This document shows positions 42,755-53,074 of a stretch of DNA of 64,000 bases, piece after piece. The notes under the pieces are model-generated. The model worked only from the letters and a program-made list of their open reading frames with translations, had not been told where the DNA came from and searched no databases. The translations under genes were made by a program, and so were the position numbers. Within the stretch, counting starts at the first letter, position 1. Every line of letters starts with the position of its first letter. This DNA is from Mycobacterium sp. JS623 (lineage in GTDB: Bacteria > Actinomycetota > Actinomycetes > Mycobacteriales > Mycobacteriaceae), in contig NC_019966.1 of the NCBI RefSeq assembly GCF_000328565.1, positions 3,596,001 through 3,660,000 of the forward strand. The letters run 5' to 3'.

Positions 42755-43576
42755 CGGCCTGCCCACCTCGTAGGTGCCCTTGTCGTCCTGGAACGTCACG
42801 GTCACCTGGCGCTTGGTCCCGTCGATGCTGACCTCGCAGTTGAACGTGTCGCCCTTCTTGACCGTCGGGCTCGCCCCGTTGTTGCACTTGACGTCCTTGA
42901 CGTTCTTGGCGCCGTAGCCGTTGGCCTCGTCGGTGAGGATCTGCTGCACGCCGGTCTGTGCGGCGTTGATATCCAGCTTCGTGGTGACGAAAAAGCCTGG
43001 CTTCCAGAAACCCATCACCAAAACCACAGCGACGATGATCGCAGCCAACACACCGATCACACCGCCGATGACGGCCAGTGAGCGCTTCGACCCCTGCTCG
43101 GCAGGCGGCTGACCATACTGCGGGAACTGCCCATACTGACCCGGCTGCTGGCCATATTGATCCGGCTGCTGCCCGTACTGACCCGGTTGCTGTCCGTACG
43201 GCTGGCCGGGTTGAGAGTATTGCTGACCGGGCTGGCCGTACTGCTGACCCGGCTGACCGTACTGACCCGCATACGGCTGGGCGCTGTAGTCGGCGGGCTG
43301 CTGACCGAACTGCTCGCTCGGGGGGTACTGCTGCGGCGGCTGATACCCAGGGGCCGACGGCTGCTGGTATTGCGGATACTGCTGCTGTTGCTGCGGGTCA
43401 TAGGCCGGCGGAGGCTGCCACGAAGGCGCCCCCTGGGTCGGTTGCTGCTCGGACCCGGAGGTCGGCGGCTGCCACGGCTGATTGGCCGACGGGTCGCTTG
43501 ACGGCTGATCCTGGCCAGACTCCGGCTGTTGACCGGGCCACGGCTGCGTCGGATCAGATCCTTGCGGTCCGCTCAT
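42749..43576 (-). CDS. Gln/Pro/Gly-rich DUF4333 membrane protein, Rv2091c-like
   Basis: 275 residues. About 165 N-terminal residues are low complexity ([12 protein letters not shown], repeated QYGQPGQ units). One membrane helix (about 170-192, [22 protein letters not shown]) follows, then an external DUF4333 domain with two cysteines ([21 protein letters not shown]). The topology is cytoplasmic repeat tail, single span, extracytoplasmic domain. Gene order after fenA and before helY matches Rv2091c. The function is unknown. The same DUF4333 family appears in the interrupted lipoprotein at 4 kb. Confidence 0.85.
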   Translation of the reverse strand: MSGPQGSDPTQPWPGQQPESGQDQPSSDPSANQPWQPPTSGSEQQPTQGAPSWQPPPAYDPQQQQQYPQYQQPSAPGYQPPQQYPPSEQFGQQPADYSAQPYAGQYGQPGQQYGQPGQQYSQPGQPYGQQPGQYGQQPDQYGQQPGQYGQFPQYGQPPAEQGSKRSLAVIGGVIGVLAAIIVAVVLVMGFWKPGFFVTTKLDINAAQTGVQQILTDEANGYGAKNVKDVKCNNGASPTVKKGDTFNCEVSIDGTKRQVTVTFQDDKGTYEVGRPK

Positions 43577-43615
43577 TTCTCTCCTAGCTCATGGGTCGCA
43601 CTGCTGGCGAACACA

Positions 43616-46360
43616 CTACCCGGCATCAACTGCCACGACGCCGCGTCGAATGTCGTTGATAGCGCGTTTCGCGGTCGCGCGCAGCACCGGCGTCGGCGCG
43701 GCGTTGCGGACCTGGTCGAGCAGGTCGAGAACCTGACGGCACCACCGCACGAAATCGCCCGCCGACAACGGCGTTCCTGTGCCCGCTGCGTCTGATGCCG
43801 CCAGCGCTGCAGTCAGATCGCCGGTGCTGGCCCAGCGGTAAATCGCGGGCACGAACCCCACCTCGGGCTCGCGGCTCTGCGTGATGCGGTGCCGCTGCTC
43901 GTCGGCCCGCAACTCGGTCCACAGCCGGCGCGTGGTGTTCAGCGCGCGGCGCAGTTTGCCCGTCGGCACCTCGGTTCCGTCCGGCGAGCCAGGCGCGTCG
44001 CCGCGGGATTCGTAGAGCACCGACGACACGACTGCGGCGAGTTCGGCCGCCTCCAGCCCCTCCCAGGCGCCACTGCGCAGGCACTCGGCGACCAATAGGT
44101 CGCTCTCGCTGTAGATCCTGGCCAGCAGCCGGCCGTCATCGGTCACCTTGGGGTCGCCATCGTTGCCGTCGATGAAGCCGCGCTCGGTCAGCAGCACGAC
44201 AATTCGGTCGAAGGTGCGCGCGAGCGAGTTGGTGGCGGCCGCGATCTTCTGCCGGATCTGTTCGTTGTCGCGTTCGACGCGCATATAGCGCTCGGCCAGC
44301 CGGGCCTTGGCTTCGCGCTCGGGCAGATCGTGTGCCGGATGTCGACGCACTTGCACACGCAGGCCGGCCAGTTCAGGATCGACATCGCGCTCCTTCGGCG
44401 GGCCGCTGCGCTTGCGCTGCGCCGACGGCACATCGAGACCTTCGGACGCAGAACGCAGCGCCGACGCGAGGTCACGCCGCATCCGCGGATTGCGGTGCTC
44501 AACACGCTTCGGCAGCTGCATCGAGCCCAGCGGCTCGGACGCACCCGAATAGTCCGCCGACGAAATCCGCCCAGCCCAACGGTGTTCGGTCAGCACCAGA
44601 GGTCGCGGGTCGTCGCTGTCGCGGTCGGCCTCGAGCACGACGGCCAGGCCGCCACGGCGGCCGTGGGTGATCGTGATGATGTCTCCGCGGCGCAACGCGG
44701 CCAGGGCATCGTTGGCGGCTCTGCGCCGCTGCAGACGCGATGCCCGAGACTGGGCGCGTTCGCGTTCGGAGATCTGCAGCCGAAGCCGCACGTAGTCGAG
44801 GATTGGCGCGTCACGTCCCCCGAGTTCGCCTGCGATCTCGTCGAGTATCCGTTCGCCGCGCTCGACGGCGCGCACCAATCCGACCACCGATCGGTCGGCC
44901 TGATACTGCGCGAACGAACTCTCCAGCAGTTTGTGCGCCTGCGTCGGACCCATCTGGTTCACCAGATTGATGGTCATGTTGTAGGTCGGGGCGAACGAAC
45001 TGCGCAGCGGGAACGTGCGTGTCGACGCCAAACCCGCGACCTCGGCCGGGTCGATGTCGGGATGCCACAGCACCACCGCATGGCCCTCGATGTCGATGCC
45101 ACGCCGCCCAGCCCGGCCCGTCAGTTGCGTGTACTCCCCCGGCGTCAACGGCATGTGCTGTTCACCGTTGAACTTGACCAACCGCTCGAGCAACACTGTC
45201 CGTGCCGGCATGTTGATGCCCAAAGCCAGTGTCTCCGTGGCGAATACAGCCTTCACCAACCCGGCAGTGAACAACTCCTCGACAGTGTGACGGAAAATCG
45301 GCAGCATCCCGGCGTGATGTGCGGCTAGGCCACGCAGCAGCCCCTCCCGCCACTCGTGATAGTCGAGCACAACCAGGTCGGCCTCGTTGAGCTCGGAGGT
45401 GCGACGGTCGATGATTTCGGCGATACGGACCCGCTCCTCGTCGGAGGTGAGCCGCAGCGACGACCGCAGACACTGCTTGACCGCCGCATCGCAGCCGACC
45501 CGGGAGAACACGAATGTGATTGCGGGCAAAAGGCCTTCGCGGTCCAGCGTGCTGATCACGTCGGGCCGACCTGGTGGCCGGTAGATGCTCGGACGCCCCC
45601 TACCGCGGCCGCGCGGCTGCCAGTCTGCCAGCCGGTCCGCCTCGCGGCGATTTGCAATGTGGCGCAGCAGTTCGGGGTCGACGAGTAGTTCGCGACCGGA
45701 CTTCGCCGCCTTCGATGCGCGGTAGTCAAACAGGTCGAACAGCCGCTTGCCCACCATCACGTGCTGCCACAACGGGACTGGGCGGTGTTCGTCGACGACG
45801 ACGGTGGTGTCACCGCGCACCGTCTGGATCCAGCCGCCGAATTCCTCGGCGTTGCTCACCGTCGCCGACAGACTCACCAACCGCACTTCGTCGGGCAGAT
45901 GCAGGATCACTTCCTCCCACACCGCACCGCGCATCCGGTCGGCCAGAAAGTGCACCTCATCCATCACAACGTGCGAAAGCCCGTACAGAGCAGGAGAATT
46001 CGCGTAGAGCATGTTGCGAAGCACCTCGGTCGTCATCACCACGACATCGGCGTCGCCGTTGATGGACTGGTCGCCGGTGAGCAGGCCGATGCGCTCAGGG
46101 CCGTACCGTGCCACCAGATCGTTGTGCTTCTGATTACTCAGCGCCTTGATGGGTGTGGTGTAGAAGCACTTTCGGCCAGCGGCCAACGCGAGGTGCACGG
46201 CGAATTCGCCGACGACCGTCTTGCCTGCGCCGGTCGGCGCGCACACCAGCACGCCGTGCCCGCTCTCCAATGCCTGGCAGGCGCGCTGCTGAAAGTCGTC
46301 CAGCGCGAAGGACAGCTGCGCGGCGAAGCTGGCGAGCTGGGTGCTAGGTGGCGTCGTCAT
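43616..46360 (-). CDS. helY: Ski2-like DExH-box helicase HelY
   Basis: 914 residues. Helicase motif I is [14 protein letters not shown], motif Ia is [12 protein letters not shown], motif II is [12 protein letters not shown] (DEVH), motif III is [15 protein letters not shown], and motif VI is [15 protein letters not shown]. The C-terminal half (about 500-914) is the actinobacterial Ski2/Mtr4-like extension. It is an ATP-dependent RNA/DNA helicase probably linked to RNA turnover. Its start lies 17 bases inside the 3' end of tatC, which conserves the Rv2092c-Rv2093c arrangement. Confidence 0.95.
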   Translation of the reverse strand: MTTPPSTQLASFAAQLSFALDDFQQRACQALESGHGVLVCAPTGAGKTVVGEFAVHLALAAGRKCFYTTPIKALSNQKHNDLVARYGPERIGLLTGDQSINGDADVVVMTTEVLRNMLYANSPALYGLSHVVMDEVHFLADRMRGAVWEEVILHLPDEVRLVSLSATVSNAEEFGGWIQTVRGDTTVVVDEHRPVPLWQHVMVGKRLFDLFDYRASKAAKSGRELLVDPELLRHIANRREADRLADWQPRGRGRGRPSIYRPPGRPDVISTLDREGLLPAITFVFSRVGCDAAVKQCLRSSLRLTSDEERVRIAEIIDRRTSELNEADLVVLDYHEWREGLLRGLAAHHAGMLPIFRHTVEELFTAGLVKAVFATETLALGINMPARTVLLERLVKFNGEQHMPLTPGEYTQLTGRAGRRGIDIEGHAVVLWHPDIDPAEVAGLASTRTFPLRSSFAPTYNMTINLVNQMGPTQAHKLLESSFAQYQADRSVVGLVRAVERGERILDEIAGELGGRDAPILDYVRLRLQISERERAQSRASRLQRRRAANDALAALRRGDIITITHGRRGGLAVVLEADRDSDDPRPLVLTEHRWAGRISSADYSGASEPLGSMQLPKRVEHRNPRMRRDLASALRSASEGLDVPSAQRKRSGPPKERDVDPELAGLRVQVRRHPAHDLPEREAKARLAERYMRVERDNEQIRQKIAAATNSLARTFDRIVVLLTERGFIDGNDGDPKVTDDGRLLARIYSESDLLVAECLRSGAWEGLEAAELAAVVSSVLYESRGDAPGSPDGTEVPTGKLRRALNTTRRLWTELRADEQRHRITQSREPEVGFVPAIYRWASTGDLTAALAASDAAGTGTPLSAGDFVRWCRQVLDLLDQVRNAAPTPVLRATAKRAINDIRRGVVAVDAG

Positions 46361-47294
46361 CGACTACGACCCGGGACGGCGCAGGCACAGCGCTCGGCGG
46401 TTCGATCGGATCGGCGCTGCCGATCGGTGCCGCGAGGTCGTCGGGTACGTCCTCGGCCGCCTCACGTCTCGCCTTTCGCCTGTCGTGGACACGGGCGACC
46501 TGGATCGAAACCTCCAGCAGCAGTGTCAATGCCAGCCCCAACGCCAGCATCGAGAACGGATCCGACCCGGGTGTCGCGAACGCGGCGAAGACGAACAGCC
46601 CGAAGATCAGTCCGCGACGCCACGACTTCAACCGCGCGTACGTCAACACACCGACGAGGTTGAGCATGATGATCAGCAGCGGGAATTCGAAGCTGATCCC
46701 GAACACCAGCAGCAGGTTGATCAGGAAGCCGAAGTACTGCTCACCCGAAAGGGCGGTGACCTGCACGTCGCTGCCGACGGTCAGCAGGAAGTGCAGCGCC
46801 TTGGCGAGCACGATGTAAGCCAGCACGGCACCGGTGACGAAAAGCACCGCGCCGACTGCGACGAACGCGCTCGCGAACCGCCGTTCCTTTTTGTACAGGC
46901 CGGGCGTGATGAACGCCCACAGCTGATAGAGCCACACTGGACAGGCGAGGATGATTCCGGCCGTCAGCGCCACCTTGAGCCGAAGCATGAACTGATCGAA
47001 CGGCGCCGTCGCCAACAACCGGCATTCCCCGTCGGGCGCGATGGTGGCGCGGGCGGACGACGGCAGCGAGCAGTACGGCCCGCGCAACCATTCGCCGAGG
47101 CTGTGAAAGCCGAAGAAGGTGTGGCTGTACCAGAAGAACCCGACGGTCGTCGTCACCACGACGGCGGCCACCGCGATCAGCAGACGGGTACGCAGTTCGG
47201 TCAGATGCTCGACCAGCGACATGGTGCCGTCGGGATTGACCCGCGACCGACGTCGACGAGGATCGAGTTTCTTGAAGATTCCTGGAGTCTGCAC
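46344..47294 (-). CDS. tatC: Sec-independent (twin-arginine) translocase subunit TatC
   Basis: 316 residues with six membrane helices (about 40-265). Typical motifs include [15 protein letters not shown] at the N-terminus (signal-peptide binding), [14 protein letters not shown] and [18 protein letters not shown] containing the conserved intramembrane Glu region. The extra periplasmic loop with two cysteines (PYCSLP...GECRLL) is a mycobacterial feature. It recognises twin-arginine signal peptides. The C-terminal 50 residues are a long cytoplasmic tail. It lies 47 bases downstream of tatA. Confidence 0.95.
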   Translation of the reverse strand: MQTPGIFKKLDPRRRRSRVNPDGTMSLVEHLTELRTRLLIAVAAVVVTTTVGFFWYSHTFFGFHSLGEWLRGPYCSLPSSARATIAPDGECRLLATAPFDQFMLRLKVALTAGIILACPVWLYQLWAFITPGLYKKERRFASAFVAVGAVLFVTGAVLAYIVLAKALHFLLTVGSDVQVTALSGEQYFGFLINLLLVFGISFEFPLLIIMLNLVGVLTYARLKSWRRGLIFGLFVFAAFATPGSDPFSMLALGLALTLLLEVSIQVARVHDRRKARREAAEDVPDDLAAPIGSADPIEPPSAVPAPSRVVVDDDAT

Positions 47295-47341
47295 GGGCTA
47301 TCTACGCCGCATCATGCTGCGGCCAGTGAATTCGCGTTGGG

Positions 47342-47608
47342 TCAGGCCGGGCGATGGTCCGACGGCTGCTCAGCCTGCGGAGCCGGCGGTGGCGTGTCGA
47401 CGCGTTCCGAGGCGATCGGCGTGGCAGGGGGCGCCGCGGCCTCCGGCTTGGAGTCCGACTGCATCTCTTTGATCTCGGACTTGAAGATCCGCATCGACTT
47501 ACCCAGCGAGCGCGCCGCGTCGGGGAGCTTCTTGGCACCGAAGAGCAGCACGAACACAGCGATAACGATTAACCAGTGCCAGGGTTGTAGACCACCCAAT
47601 TTGGTCAC
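47342..47608 (-). CDS. tatA: Sec-independent translocase subunit TatA
   Basis: 88 residues. A short N-terminus (LQPWHW) is followed by a single membrane helix ([12 protein letters not shown]), then the amphipathic-helix hallmark [22 protein letters not shown] and a Pro/Ala-rich disordered tail. It oligomerises into the protein-conducting part of the Tat system with TatC. It begins 21 bases after pafC, so transcription probably continues pafB-pafC-tatA-tatC-helY. tatB is not here, as expected, since mycobacterial tatB lies elsewhere. Confidence 0.95.
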   Translation of the reverse strand: MTKLGGLQPWHWLIVIAVFVLLFGAKKLPDAARSLGKSMRIFKSEIKEMQSDSKPEAAAPPATPIASERVDTPPPAPQAEQPSDHRPA

Positions 47609-47629
47609 CTCCAGACGTCTGGACCGAGT

Positions 47630-48604
47630 CTACCTGCCGCTGCTGTCCGCTCCGACCTCGTAGGCCTGCAGCGCGGCGGTGGCCGACTCCCGCACCCGCT
47701 GCGCCAGCGCCTCGGGTTCGAGCACACGCACCGCCGACCCGAAGCCGAGCACAAATCGCGCCATCCACTCGTCGGACGCGTAGGTCATCGCGGCCTCACA
47801 GGCTCCGTCGGGCAGCTCGCGGATGACGCGCAGCGGGTAGTAGTCGAACATCCACGACGCGGACCGATCGATCAACAACCTCGCTGACGGCAGCGACGGG
47901 TCGCCGTCGAACAGTGAAGTGTCGGGTTCGGCCTGCACGGCGGGCTTCGGCGGGGCTGACGGCTCGTCGAGTACCTGAGCGTCGACGATGCGGTCAAAAC
48001 GGAAGAGGCGCACGCCCTCGGCCGACCGGCACCAGGCCTCGAGGTAGCTGTGGTCGGCGACGAGCACGACGCGGATAGGATCCACGGTCCGGCTGGAGAG
48101 CATGTCGTGGGAGGCCGAGTAGTACTCGATCGTGAGCGCGCGACCATTGCGCACCGCGGCGCGGACGGCCGCGGCGGCCTCGCTTTCCACGGGGGCGGGC
48201 TCGTCGACGGCGGCTTCTGCGCCCTGACTCAGGGTGCCTGCGGCGGATTCGATCTTGGCGATCGCGCTGCGGGCGGCCTCGGGGTCGACCATGCCGGGCA
48301 CGTCAAGCAGTGTGCGCAGGGCGACGAGGATGCCGGTGGCTTCGGGTGAGGTCAGTCGCAGCGGGTGGTCGATGCCTGCGGTGAACGTGACTTCGATTGT
48401 GTCGCCGGAGAATTCGAAGTCGATGAGGTCACCGGGACCGTAGCCGGGCAGGCCACACATCCACAGCTGGTTGAGGTCGTCGCGCAGCTGTTTGACGGTG
48501 ACGCCGAGGTCGGATGCGGCTTCGGCGTAGGTGATCCGCGGGTTGGCCTGGAAGTACGGCACCATGTTGAGCAGCCGGACCAGGCGGGTCGAGACGGTGG
48601 TCAC
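47630..48604 (-). CDS. pafC: WYL-domain transcriptional regulator PafC
   Basis: 324 residues. The N-terminal winged helix (STRLVRLLNMVPYFQANPRITYAEAASDLGVTVKQLRDDLNQL) is followed by a WYL ligand-binding domain (about 145-230, ALTIEYYSASHDMLSSRTVDPIRV...YLEAWCRSAEGVRLFRFDRI) and a WCX C-terminal extension. With PafB it forms the PafBC activator of the LexA/RecA-independent DNA-damage response. The GTG at 48604 overlaps the pafB stop by four bases (GTGA). The longer open frame upstream is pafB read out of frame. Confidence 0.94.
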   Translation of the reverse strand: MTTVSTRLVRLLNMVPYFQANPRITYAEAASDLGVTVKQLRDDLNQLWMCGLPGYGPGDLIDFEFSGDTIEVTFTAGIDHPLRLTSPEATGILVALRTLLDVPGMVDPEAARSAIAKIESAAGTLSQGAEAAVDEPAPVESEAAAAVRAAVRNGRALTIEYYSASHDMLSSRTVDPIRVVLVADHSYLEAWCRSAEGVRLFRFDRIVDAQVLDEPSAPPKPAVQAEPDTSLFDGDPSLPSARLLIDRSASWMFDYYPLRVIRELPDGACEAAMTYASDEWMARFVLGFGSAVRVLEPEALAQRVRESATAALQAYEVGADSSGR

Positions 48605-49605
48605 GCGGTGACCTCGTCGGTCTGGCCGGCCTGCGCGCGGAGCCGGGCCAGCACATCGTCGCGCAGAGACTGGGGCTCGAGCGCGACGGCATCCGGACCG
48701 TAGCTCGCGATTTCGCGCGCCAGTGGGTCGGGCATGCCGTATTCCACGGTGAGTTCGTCGCCGACACGGTCGCCAAGTGCGCGGGGGCCGACGACGGTGC
48801 CGCGACGTCGCAGCGCCGTCGCACGCCCGGTTGCGACCCACACGCTGGCGCGGGTTCCGCCCGCGGGGTCGCTGACGACGCGGTCGACGATCTCGCGCAG
48901 ATTGACGTTCTCCGGCCGCGTGACCGCGCCGGGCGGGCCGATCGGAGTGACGCCGTCGCCGATGCGGGACAACCGGAAGGTGCGGGGGGCGTTGCGGTCG
49001 CGGTCGTGGCCGACCAGATACCAGCGGCCGCGGTCGGTGACGACGCCCCAGGGTTCGACGGTTCGGGTCGTGTACGGGTCGCTGCGGGAGGGTCGATGCG
49101 GGAACTGCACGGCCTGGCCAGAGTCTATGGCGGACAACAGGATTCCCAACACATCTTCGGAGCCACGCAGGCCGGGTAGGACGGCGGTCGAGGTGATCGC
49201 GATGCCGGAGTCGGCCGCGTCGACGTCGACGCCGGCGGCACGCAGTTTGAGGAGTGCGCCCTGCGTGGCGGTGATGAGTTCTGGTGACTCCCACAGTTGG
49301 GTGGCGACGGCGACGGCAGCGGCCTCGTCGGCTGTCAGCTCCACAGCGGGCAGCGCGTAAGCCTCGCGGTTGATGCGGTAGCCCTCGGTCGGGTCGAACT
49401 GCGATACGCGGCCGGTCTCCAGCGGAATGCCGAGGTCGCGCAGTTCGTTCTTGTCGCGCTCGAACATGCGGGAGAACGCTTCGTCGCTGGCGCTGTCGGC
49501 GTAGCCGTAGACGGTTTCGCGGATGCGCTCGGCGGTGATGAAGGTGCGCGTGGACAGCAGCGCGATGACAAGGTTCATCAGTCGCTCGACTTTGGAAACG
49601 CCCAC
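48601..49605 (-). CDS. pafB: WYL-domain transcriptional regulator PafB
   Basis: 334 residues, close to the 332 of M. tuberculosis PafB. It has SKVERLMNLVIALLSTRTFITAERIRETV (winged helix), DEAFSRMFERDKNELRDLGIPLET, and a WYL-type domain (RTVEPWGVVTDRGRWYLVGHDRDRNAPRTFRLSRI). It pairs with PafC as a heterodimeric activator of mycobacterial DNA-repair genes. Start chosen: GTG 49605 with AAGG eight bases upstream; GTG 49614 is too close to that site. In mycobacteria pafA normally lies immediately upstream, but here 4.5 kb of ESX-associated genes intervene. Confidence 0.93.
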   Translation of the reverse strand: MGVSKVERLMNLVIALLSTRTFITAERIRETVYGYADSASDEAFSRMFERDKNELRDLGIPLETGRVSQFDPTEGYRINREAYALPAVELTADEAAAVAVATQLWESPELITATQGALLKLRAAGVDVDAADSGIAITSTAVLPGLRGSEDVLGILLSAIDSGQAVQFPHRPSRSDPYTTRTVEPWGVVTDRGRWYLVGHDRDRNAPRTFRLSRIGDGVTPIGPPGAVTRPENVNLREIVDRVVSDPAGGTRASVWVATGRATALRRRGTVVGPRALGDRVGDELTVEYGMPDPLAREIASYGPDAVALEPQSLRDDVLARLRAQAGQTDEVTA

Positions 49606-49634
49606 TCGCAACACCTTAAGCCTTCATGGCCGTG

Positions 49635-51878
49635 TCACTTCGCCGCGGAGCCCGCCAGCGCGTCGGAGGTCAGCACGCTCAGGTGCTGCCAGTAGACCCA
49701 GTCGGCGATCGCCCCACGTTGGGCGGCGGCGTCGGGGGCGGTGTGCGCGCGATAGAGGGCCTGTTCCTGCGCGTGGTCGGCGTATTTGACGAATGCTTCA
49801 AGATGCGCGATGCCGCGTTCGGGGTTGGTGCTCATCATCGGCTTCATCACCTCGAACCACAGATTGCTGGTCTCGTCGACGGGCGGGTTCGTGTCCGACG
49901 ACGCGGGCGGCAGCAGCTCGGACAGACCGCTGGCGCTGACGCTTGCAAGCCTGGCGGCGGCTTCTGGGGCGATGACTGCTAACCGGTTGCGGCCCTGCAT
50001 CTTTCCGCTGTCGGGAATGTCGTCGGATCGAAGTGTGACTTTAGGGGTGCCGGGATCGAAGTTCTTGAATTGGTCTTCGGTGGCCACTACCGCACGCAGG
50101 CGCAAGTTGTGGTGCTGTGCCCAGCCCTGGACGGCGAGAATCGGATAGGTCGTCCACTTGGCCCGCTCGCCGAGCGGGATGGATTCGTCGGCGCTGGCCA
50201 TACGGACCTGATCGGGAAGGTTGACGCCGTCGGGGATGTAGCCGAGCCCGTAGCTGTTGGCGACGACGATTTGGCCATCCTGGGTCAGTGCGGTCACCCA
50301 GAAGAAGCCGAAGTCGATGTTGGGTTCGGCGTTGAGGGCGGCGCCGATGCGGCGGGCCAGTTGCAGTGGGTCGCTGCCGCCTGCGGATTGGCGGCGCAAA
50401 GCGCCGGCGGTCGCGGCGGCGGCGATGGCGTCGCGCTCGGCGCGCGCGGCCGAAACCGGTACGGGCGCAGGCGCTCCCACAGGACTGGTGGCGCCAGCCG
50501 CGGAGGCGGGCGCGACGCCGGCGCCCATCGATGTGGGCGCAGGCGCCGCTGAGCTTGGAGGCGCCAAGGGCGCAGCGGGTGGCGGTGTGGGCGGCGGACC
50601 GAGGGGCATTGAGGGTGCGGGCGGTGCGCCGGGAGCGGGAGCCGCACCGACGGACGGTGCGGGTGGCGGGGCGACGTGCCCGGCGGGAGCGCCGGTAGGC
50701 GCGGGTGCGCTCGGTGTCGGCGGAGGCGCGTCGGGAATCGGGGCGGGGCCCGGTGGTGGCACTGGCGGAGCCACCGGCTGGGCAGCGGCCATCGGAGTAT
50801 TGGCCATCTGCGGCGTCAACGGCATTGTCTGTGGTGGCACCCCCGTGGACTGCCCACTGGCGCCAGCCTGCGCGCCGTCTGTCGTGGACGCGCCTTGGCC
50901 GGACGATGCAGGGTTGACCGCAGTATTGGTGGGCGGGCCCGCGCTCGGGCCCGAAGTCTGCGATAGCGGTGAGGTAGGACCGGGACTGCTCATGCCGGGA
51001 GAGGCTGGCGCACCCGGCGCAGACCCGCCGCCGAGTCTGGGTGCGGGCGGCGCGGCAGGGCCAGGACCGCTGGAAGCGGCGGCAGCAGGCGGTGGAGCCG
51101 CGGTCGCTGGTCGACCATCGGGGGGCGGCACATAGCCTGCGGTTACAACTTGGCCGCTGTTCTTGCTGCCGACTCCCGCCGGGGTTCGTGATGGTTGTGG
51201 ATCCGGTGTATAGCCCGAGAGTAAATATCCAGTTGTGTTCTTGCCGCCAGGTACTGCAGGAGAACCCGGTGGCGGCGGGGGCGGTTGCTCGGCGCCGTTT
51301 CCGTTGTTGTCGTCAGGCGCGCCGGGAACGTCGGATGGCGGTGGAGCTGACGGCATGACGCCGTCCGCTCCAGGCGTTCCGAGGGGAACATTCAGATTGC
51401 CCGAAAGCTCAACAGTATTGGCGGAGACGACACCGGCATTCTCGGCAACGCCGGACGCTACCCGATCCGTAATCCGGGCGGCACGCACCTCCCCTCTAAG
51501 GTTTGCGCTGTTCAAGTTTTCGCAGTCACGCTGAACGTCCTCGGCGTTCTTGTTCACGGCTGTCTTGGTCTTAACCACCGAGGCTTCCATATTTCGAAGC
51601 CTGCGTGCTGCATCCTCCGCTGCTTTGGCGTTGGCCTCGTGCTTGTCAATTATCGCGCTCGCTTCATCAAGCGCGGCCTGCGAGCCCGAACCGTCCCATG
51701 AATCTGAGAGCTTCATCATCTGAGTGCGCGCGGCCGGAATTACCACGTCGCGCAGGTGGGACTTGAGCGACTCGAACGACGTAGCCGCGCTCGCCAGCAT
51801 GTCTTCGTTTACATGCACCCATCCGGCGCCCTTCACCGTCTTGCCGCCGTACTCACTGTCGTCGGGCATAATCGCCAC
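49635..51878 (-). CDS. EspK-like ESX secretion-associated protein
   Basis: 747 residues in three parts. A helical N-terminal domain (about 1-165) carries a WxG-type turn (SDSWDGSGSQAALDEA). A Pro/Ala/Gly/Ser-rich middle (about 170-500) follows. The C-terminal domain (about 505-747) runs SAARAERDAIAAAA, LARRIGAALNAEPNIDFGFFWVTAL, VVANSYGLGYIPDGVNLP and LWFEVMKPMMST, which strongly resembles the C-terminus of Rv3879c (EspK) of the ESX-1 locus. EspK-type proteins are thought to chaperone or accompany ESX substrates such as EspB. No ESX apparatus gene is nearby. Its stop lies 29 bases before pafB. Confidence 0.8.
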   Translation of the reverse strand: MAIMPDDSEYGGKTVKGAGWVHVNEDMLASAATSFESLKSHLRDVVIPAARTQMMKLSDSWDGSGSQAALDEASAIIDKHEANAKAAEDAARRLRNMEASVVKTKTAVNKNAEDVQRDCENLNSANLRGEVRAARITDRVASGVAENAGVVSANTVELSGNLNVPLGTPGADGVMPSAPPPSDVPGAPDDNNGNGAEQPPPPPPGSPAVPGGKNTTGYLLSGYTPDPQPSRTPAGVGSKNSGQVVTAGYVPPPDGRPATAAPPPAAAASSGPGPAAPPAPRLGGGSAPGAPASPGMSSPGPTSPLSQTSGPSAGPPTNTAVNPASSGQGASTTDGAQAGASGQSTGVPPQTMPLTPQMANTPMAAAQPVAPPVPPPGPAPIPDAPPPTPSAPAPTGAPAGHVAPPPAPSVGAAPAPGAPPAPSMPLGPPPTPPPAAPLAPPSSAAPAPTSMGAGVAPASAAGATSPVGAPAPVPVSAARAERDAIAAAATAGALRRQSAGGSDPLQLARRIGAALNAEPNIDFGFFWVTALTQDGQIVVANSYGLGYIPDGVNLPDQVRMASADESIPLGERAKWTTYPILAVQGWAQHHNLRLRAVVATEDQFKNFDPGTPKVTLRSDDIPDSGKMQGRNRLAVIAPEAAARLASVSASGLSELLPPASSDTNPPVDETSNLWFEVMKPMMSTNPERGIAHLEAFVKYADHAQEQALYRAHTAPDAAAQRGAIADWVYWQHLSVLTSDALAGSAAK

Positions 51879-51919
51879 TGCACATCACCGCCTCGACCAA
51901 CATAAGAGCCTTGTCCCGC

Positions 51920-53050
51920 CTACGATTTGGTTGCTCCGCAGGCCGCCTTCACAACGCTGCTGAATGAGATTGCCGTCTCGGAAAGAAAGTTGTCGGCGGG
52001 CACGTATGTGGGCAGCGATTGAACATACGCGCGGCGGTATTGCGCGGACAGTTCAGCGAAGTCGCGAAGCGTGAGATTGCCACTATCCTCGCCCAGACCC
52101 TGCAACTTGTCTGCGAACGCATTCATCGTTGGCGCTACCGCGTCATACACGGCGCGTTGTTGCGGACTCAGTTGGCTTGCCGGGATGTCAGACGGTGTCG
52201 CGAGCCAATCGGCGGTCTCGTGATCGAAATCGTCTAGCGCTGTCGACCAGTCTCCGCAAACCGGGTTAGAACCGGGAAGAAATCGCTCGGGTGCCGCGGG
52301 ATCTCCCACTGGCGCGACCTCGGACGGCGACGCAGGGGACGGAGTCAGCGGCCACCGTGCAGGTGCCGAGCCGTAGCTGATGGCGGCACAGACGTTTCCA
52401 ATAGTTCGCCCTATCGCCACCGAGACGAGTGCCAGCTTGTCGTCAACGGGTTTGTATGTAGGAATTCCGTTGACGTAGGCACGCGAATAAGCGATGTATT
52501 GTTCGTAGAGTTCGCGCATCCCCCGGTGTGGTGTCAGCTTCGCCAATGCAACCATTTGGTCAGCGGCGTTTCGCATTGCATTCCCCATGGCCTCGTACTG
52601 GGAGCGCATTTCGGGAGTCCACGCCGAGGACGGCACCGTCGCATCGCGCTTGTTCCAACCGTTGGCCCCGACGTCTGCCAGTGTTTGGAGGATCGGCCTC
52701 GTCGCCGCGCAGGTCGGATCTTCCGTGATAACCGCTACCGGCCCTTTGTCGTTCGCGCTCGCGATGCCATACGGTGGCGCGCTCGAAGTTGGGGTCGGCG
52801 AATTTCCTGAATCTTTCCCGACCACCATCACCGTGATGGCGACCGTCACCGCGATCACCGCGAGCAGAGCGATGCCGCCAAAGATCCACTTGCCCTTGCC
52901 TCCTCGCGGCGGCGGTGCAGCAGGCGGAGGCCCCCACGGCTGCTGCGGGCCCCACTGCGGTGCACCACCCGTCGGCGGCGGTCCCCACGGTGCACCGCCA
53001 ACAGGCTGACCGCCCATCGGCGGTGGAGGCGGAGGCACACTCATCGGCAC
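51920..53050 (-). CDS. Pro-rich single-span membrane protein with an internally duplicated external domain
   Basis: 376 residues. The Pro/Gly/Gln-rich cytoplasmic tail (about 1-52) precedes a basic segment and one membrane helix (about 56-78, IFGGIALLAVIAVTVAITVMVVG). The external part consists of two related halves (about 100-235 and 260-376), each with two cysteines. They align as YSRAYVNGIPTYKPVDDKLAL with YRRAYVQSLPTYVPADNFLSE, and each ends in a conserved Cys-Ala-Ala/Cys-Gly-Ala region. I do not know a named family. Its place between EspK-like and EspJ-like genes suggests an ESX-associated membrane partner. Confidence 0.7.
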   Translation of the reverse strand: MPMSVPPPPPPMGGQPVGGAPWGPPPTGGAPQWGPQQPWGPPPAAPPPRGGKGKWIFGGIALLAVIAVTVAITVMVVGKDSGNSPTPTSSAPPYGIASANDKGPVAVITEDPTCAATRPILQTLADVGANGWNKRDATVPSSAWTPEMRSQYEAMGNAMRNAADQMVALAKLTPHRGMRELYEQYIAYSRAYVNGIPTYKPVDDKLALVSVAIGRTIGNVCAAISYGSAPARWPLTPSPASPSEVAPVGDPAAPERFLPGSNPVCGDWSTALDDFDHETADWLATPSDIPASQLSPQQRAVYDAVAPTMNAFADKLQGLGEDSGNLTLRDFAELSAQYRRAYVQSLPTYVPADNFLSETAISFSSVVKAACGATKS

Positions 53051-53074
53051 GCCTTGATGTCGCGAATACTCATG

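Noticed and set aside
43097..43576. Plus-strand Arg/Ala/Asp- and Leu-rich frames opposite the Rv2091c-like gene
   Set aside because: They are antisense translations of the QPG-repeat region and reflect its codon bias.
48605..49294. 230-codon extension of pafC
   Set aside because: It is pafB read in a shifted frame; GTG 48604 overlaps the pafB stop in the usual GTGA manner.
50257..51135. 292-codon glycine-rich plus-strand frame opposite the EspK-like gene
   Set aside because: It is the mirror of the Pro/Ala-rich linker, a composition artefact resembling PE_PGRS but without a PE domain.
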